In this document: one piece after another, positions 54,401 to 60,400 of the stretch
Numbering within the stretch: the first letter of the stretch is position 1
Layout of the letters: every line of letters begins with the position of its first letter
DNA from: Phoronis australis
Lineage: Eukaryota > Phoronida > Phoronidae
Assembly: GCA_002633005.1 (NCBI GenBank)
Contig: NMRA01000244.1
Coordinates: forward strand, 364,346 to 428,345
Reading direction: 5' to 3'
Length of the DNA: 64,000 bases
The notes under the pieces: model-generated
Seen by the model: only the letters and a program-made list of their open reading frames with translations
Told to the model about the DNA's origin: nothing
The model's database searches: none
Program-made: the position numbers and the translations under genes

Positions 54401-57400
54401 AAACCATAGCGCCACTGGTGTGTGTTTGTGGAACTAGTACACAGGAACACATTAAGTACTAACTTCTGTACAGTCTTGACATGAACAATACATAGATAGG
54501 ACTCTCCAATGGTATAACCTTCAGTCTGGAAGTAATACAATCCAGGGTAGCGCAGTTCTTGACTGTAGGAGCCATATTGAGTGGCGACGAGACCCGATCT
54601 ACAAATGGACAGTATACGATTAAAACTTTGTATAATCATGGCAATTTATGCAGCTGATAAAAATCAAAACAGTAAAAGACTGATACTTCAGAGTAACTGA
54701 CATAGGAACACATTCCTTTCAAGTTTAAACAAGCTATTGCAACTGCCATAAAACCAGGAGACAATACTGGAGGGTAGACATTTTGCAATTTACGAAACGC
54801 GCCAAAAATGACAACTGCACAGACAACATACTACAGGGCTTAGAATTACCAATGACGAAAAAGAGGAAAAATTTCCAGGTGACGTATAGTTCCAGAAATA
54901 AATACGCTTGCATGATAGAAATATTTTTTGTGTTGTAAATCTTAGCTGAAATAAAATTTTTGCATAAATAAAGTCAAAATAATGATAAAAAAGAGACAAA
55001 AAAGGGAGCTGAAAAACAAATAAGAAGAAAGTGAAACTAAAAAAGAGGAAAATTAATCCTCTTAAAAGAGAAAAATTCCAAGCCCTGAGAGTACAATGCT
55101 TACACTGCTTTTTCATCTTTAACAAAGCCGCTGTGCTTAGAACAGTACTTCACTTCCCAGACTGAGTGCGGAATTTCACACTTCCAGTTGAACTTGACCA
55201 CTGACCCTTCATCCACACTGACCCTGCAGGGGTCAAAGCCAATGTCTGTGACCTCAATGACAGTCTCAGCACGTGGTTTCACAGTCACGGTAAGTGGAGT
55301 GCAGCGTAGACCAGCACTAGATGGCAGGACAGTAGAATCACAGATCATTGCTAGTCACTATAGAACAAGATAATTATTAGGCATTGTGTTTATTGATTCC
55401 AGACTCTTTGTACAGCAGCCACGTCAGACTAACGTATCAAAAAAGCACTTAATATAAATAAAATTACGGCAAAGTTTCTTCAAAATTAGAACACAATATG
55501 GCTAAACAGTAAAATTTCACTTTATCAGATTTTTCAACAAAAGTAAACAAAAAGGTAATTTTGCTTGATAATTTGAAAACATTATATGTTACGGCTGTCC
55601 TCCACAAACACAATTAAATTTTGACTATTTTTGGCCATACAGAGAGCATTTGAAATTTAAAATGTTAAATTTTTAGGCCATTGCTTTTGTTCAAATCTGA
55701 AGAAGCTTCACCGCATAGTCTATTATCAAAGATATGTCTGTACATGGCTTAAATTAATTTATTTGACCCACTTATACAGCTGTTGTAAGTTTCTAAAGAA
55801 TTCCCAACTTTATACACGACTCATATGTTTAGGTACATGTCAATGCCGACTACCTGACAAACTTGTACTCTCCTTCGAGTGTGAAGAGCTGAGAGAGCGC
55901 CCCCTTGAGGCAGGCTGGTCCACTGTTGTAGCCTCCCAATACAGGGCGGAATGACTCGCCATCATGAACAACCTAGAACAGTATGACATTAAGTACCAGC
56001 TACAGTTACATGTTAATTATTCTCAGACACAAGCGCAATTTCTCTTTTCAAAAGTTTAAAGCACCAACATAACCCATGTTCTAAAATAAAGAACATCAAC
56101 TTCAGCACATGGAATAACTAATAACGAAAAAAGAGGAAAAATTTCCAGGTGATGTATCGTTCCAAAAATAAATAAGCTTGTGTGATAGAAATATTTTTGT
56201 GTTGTATAATTTGAGTGAAATCAACTTTTTTGCATTAAGTCAAAATAATAATAAAATAAGGTGACGAAAAAACAAGAAACTTTCGGCAAATCAAAAGTAA
56301 AGAGGAAAATTCCAAACCCTGGACATGCAGCCCAAGTCGCAGTATCGAGTTGCTTTCTTTTGCTAGAATTGATTGGTTACACTAGTGGAATACTGGCGGG
56401 CCACAATCATGGCCGTACTGGCGTTGGCAACTACACTAATCCAACAAAAAGACAAGCCGGGCTTAACTGGCATGATCTAAACACAGCATTAAACCTGTCC
56501 CTCTTTTTTGATTTAGGCAGCTTACGGTAATGAAATTGGTTCCAAAACTTTCCTTAGTCAAAACGAGTGATTTACTGGGCTTTGACCAAACTAGCAGTTA
56601 TGAAATTGGTCCCTGAAAACTGGCAGTTTGTTTTCCTTCACTGCAGAATAATTCAGCCTCAGTGCAACAGGAAGATGTACTCCTGTTCGCAATCAAAAAA
56701 GAGGGACAGGTTTAATACAGCCTTAAGATCATGCTTGTTAAGCTGTTTGTCTTTTGTTGGGCCCTGTTAGTTGCTGAGTAAGGAACAATTGTGATCAATT
56801 TTATGACATTACGTGGCCTAAATGGAAATTCTTTTGACAGAAAGTTGCACACTCAGGGTAAATGACATCCACTTTAAGCAATAACTTGAGTGGACACGAG
56901 ACTTCATCTCAAGCTTGTATAAACCATTTCTTGGTACCGGTCGGGTATAGCGGTCACTGATTTAGAGAACAAGGCAATCACTGAATAACAGGCCCGTTAT
57001 TTTGTGGATCGATGAAACTGCGATTCTCTAAATCAGGGATCGCTATGTCCGACCATTGCCCATTTCTTGAAACTTCAATGACAGGGCCACAAAACCATAG
57101 ACGACAGGCCTACTATAACCTATGCTAAAACGCACTCAGTTCGGCGCTGCCGTGCCAGGCCACTGGCATTGTCAACCTAGCATTGTCACGTCGATTTCTT
57201 AATGATTGGGCAGTGTGACTGCGCTACCTGACTGAAAGTGAAAGTTTCACTAGTGAAATACAGATCAACCTCCGCTATCAGTACAACGCAAGTTTGTCAG
57301 CTCGATGGACAATTCGATAATACACTACTGAAACCAAAAGAACGCAACTAACTATCAGAATATTTTCAAACAACCCGCCAGCCACTCAGCAAACATCATT

Positions 57401-60400
57401 GACTTGATTTACTAAATCTTTGACGTGATGAGGATGGTTACAAGCGACATCTGGTGGTAATTGCTTAATCTAAAGATCGCGTATGCTTAAACCTTTGAAT
57501 ACTTATTTGGGCAATCAGGTAAAAAATTTTGTTCAGTGTACAGAATTTTTGTAATTATTGGCCTCATGGTCACCCCTTTTCTCCTTTAACGTAACTAGTG
57601 TCAAAGAATATGGAGGAATGAGTGAGTGATGAATCGAGATCGCCAATAGTTGAAAAATGGCCCCCTTTGGCCCTACTCTAGTGACTGGCTTCGGCCAACC
57701 CCGCGATGGCTTAGGCGTCCCAGTGACCTTCATTACCGGCGGCCTCACGGGCAAGCCCGCGATCGGACTGGTTACCAGTGTTTGAATTTAGCCAGTCAAC
57801 CCTTTAGTTTTCTGAACTTTACATTTTCAGTTAAATTTGCGGCCAAAAACATATCATTTCTCGTTACCCGACGATGTGCGTTTCAGCTTACCTGTGTTAC
57901 GTTGAATCCATTACCGGTTAATTCATGCCACGAAAAACTGACAACCTAAAAGGTAAACGAGGACACATATTACTGCCTAGTACGTTCTGTTAAATCCAAT
58001 TCTTGATCTACACTTATGTATTTCAAGCACCTTCTTAATCATTCTACTTTTCACCATTTCGATATTTTCATTGGTAAAATTCTTCAGTCAATGCACACCC
58101 TTTTTCGGAAAGGAGCGATTTTTTACTCCTGAGCCTATGTAATCCCCACCACTGCCAAAGATACTGCCACTGCACCGCCAAAGCGATGTACGTGTCACGA
58201 CAATGATCAAAAGCCTTGTCTTATCTACGTCATGAACACTGGGAGACGACCAACCCAGCCTAGAGGCGGATATATTTCTTCATTCGTATGCTTTTCGCAA
58301 GAAAAGATAACACTAGACAACAGTAAGAAGTCTTGGCATGTTATAACTGGAACTCATAGGTACATCATTTTAGTGTTATATAAAGCTTACCTGTCAAAAT
58401 TAACCACTAGATGTATATGCGGTGTTGAAAATTTGAAAAGATGCATTGCGTACGATCTTGAATTTGTTGCATGTTTTATTTTGTCCACTAAACGCAACCG
58501 TCGAACTCAATATTGTAGGTAGCGCGTGCATCTTGCACTGAGCGTTGCAGTGAAGGAAGGACCAGTTAACGTAATATATAATCTAATAAATAAATAATAA
58601 ACTCCGTTTTTAATAGGAGTTTTCCACATGTTTTTTCGTTTCGCTCACACGAGATTCGCTCTGGCCGAGGTGATCGATACATATTGCGTATTGCAACGTG
58701 ATTTATCATTGTTATAGTAGTCTGAACGTAACAAAAGAACCTTTTGTATCCTCAGGCGCAAATATTATGAAAATTCTGACGTGTTTATAGAATTTTGTAT
58801 CACTAAGCCGAACACGGAGATGTGTTGGGATTTTTTAAACCAATTGCAGCATTGCGGAACAAATTCTCAATACACTCTCAAGGCGTCATTGTACCATATT
58901 AAGACATGTGTGCAGAAAAACACAACTCGGCTATTAGGCCAAGAGGCTGGTATATTAAAAACTATCTAGAGCTACGTTCCAGTCGTAAGAAACATTGATC
59001 TGAAGCTATCCCCACCCCCTCGACCACCTTACCTGCCCCTCGTTGATGGTAAGGTGTTGGACTGAGAATCCCATCTTTGTTATTTTCACTTCTTGTGGAC
59101 CGTCTGCCAACGAACAGGACATCAAAGTAGAATGTAACCAGTGACAAGAATAAAAACACAAACAAAAAACAAGAAAATAAGTGCATCACTTTTTGATTGA
59201 TAAAAGACAAATCATTGGGCCGTTATTTGATACTAGCGTTTCGCAAGCGAAAGTTTAAGATTGTCTGAAATGGGATCGCGTAACTTATCGTCAGTATTAA
59301 TTTTAAAAGAAGATTGCAGTTACACTGACCACATTCTTACTTTAAAAAGAAAGGAATTCCTTTAAATTGCTACCTGACAAGAATCTGCTGATAAATAAAA
59401 CGAGTATCAATGCTAGTTTGAATAATGTTTCGAATAAAAACTATCATATTAGATGAAGTAAAATATTTGAGCATTTTTATCTGATGGGCAGTCGGTAATC
59501 TGCCGCTAACGATCAGATAAATTCAATGAAGACATGAACTTAACTAAAGTAATAGTAATCAACAACAAGATATTGGTTGGCTCGTACATCCTGCAAAATA
59601 TTTGGCAAAACAGTGAGACAAACATTATTGTATACACCCTGATGTGGCAGCTGAGGGCCGCAGCACGGCGCGCCACCTGTGTACCTGACGCTATCACAAA
59701 TCCTCTCTGCCTCACTACGTCGATCGTTTCCATGTAGTTAAGACATCGCGATCTCTCGAGTTGGGGCAGTGAAACACCGATAGACACGTTCTCGGAGTCA
59801 TTTTTAACTTGAGACTTCCTACCCTGGACCCCGGAAATATCCGGCAGCGTCACATGCTGTGCTGGATCGGCCTCGGTAGGGAGTGTCTTATTATTCACAG
59901 CCTCCGAACTCTCACTATGATTTTCCTGGCTCATTCCCTGTATCCGCGCTAACGGGAAGACACGCTTAGGTCTCTTTTTAGTCTTTGATTTCCCCATAAA
60001 TAAATTGGTCAACATTGTAATTAACACTGCTGCCTCGTTGATAGTATCAATATAGATTGACCGCTATTTACACGTATGTACGCGTAACACAATATTTCGC
60101 GCTTTCCGGAGAATTAATTACACAATGAAAACACAAAATGTGTCAATGCTATGGAGCTAGAAGAAGACTTGTCAGTTCTTCACGTTATCAATTATTTTGA
60201 CCATTCCGATTGCAAGGCATTCGTTTAAATCTTTTCACCCACGCTTAGTAGTAGAATACTTTAATCTTCAGACGAATATTATTCTGTAAGAGTGACCAAC
60301 GTTACTACAGTATCCTCGCGCTCGTCACTGCGGCACGAAGGCAGCAATAAACTTTAGTGTATCTTTCTCCGCTCGCAAAATTCGTCGCACAATCTCTAGA

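Noticed and set aside
55104-55350. Apparent frameshift between exons 4 and 5
   Set aside because: The first acceptor tried (ctag|CAATG) broke frame, but the acceptor ccatctag|TGCTGG at 55316 restores it and has a better pyrimidine tract.
57650-57790. tRNA-like or structured RNA gene in a GC-rich patch
   Set aside because: No cloverleaf or A/B box arrangement could be made.
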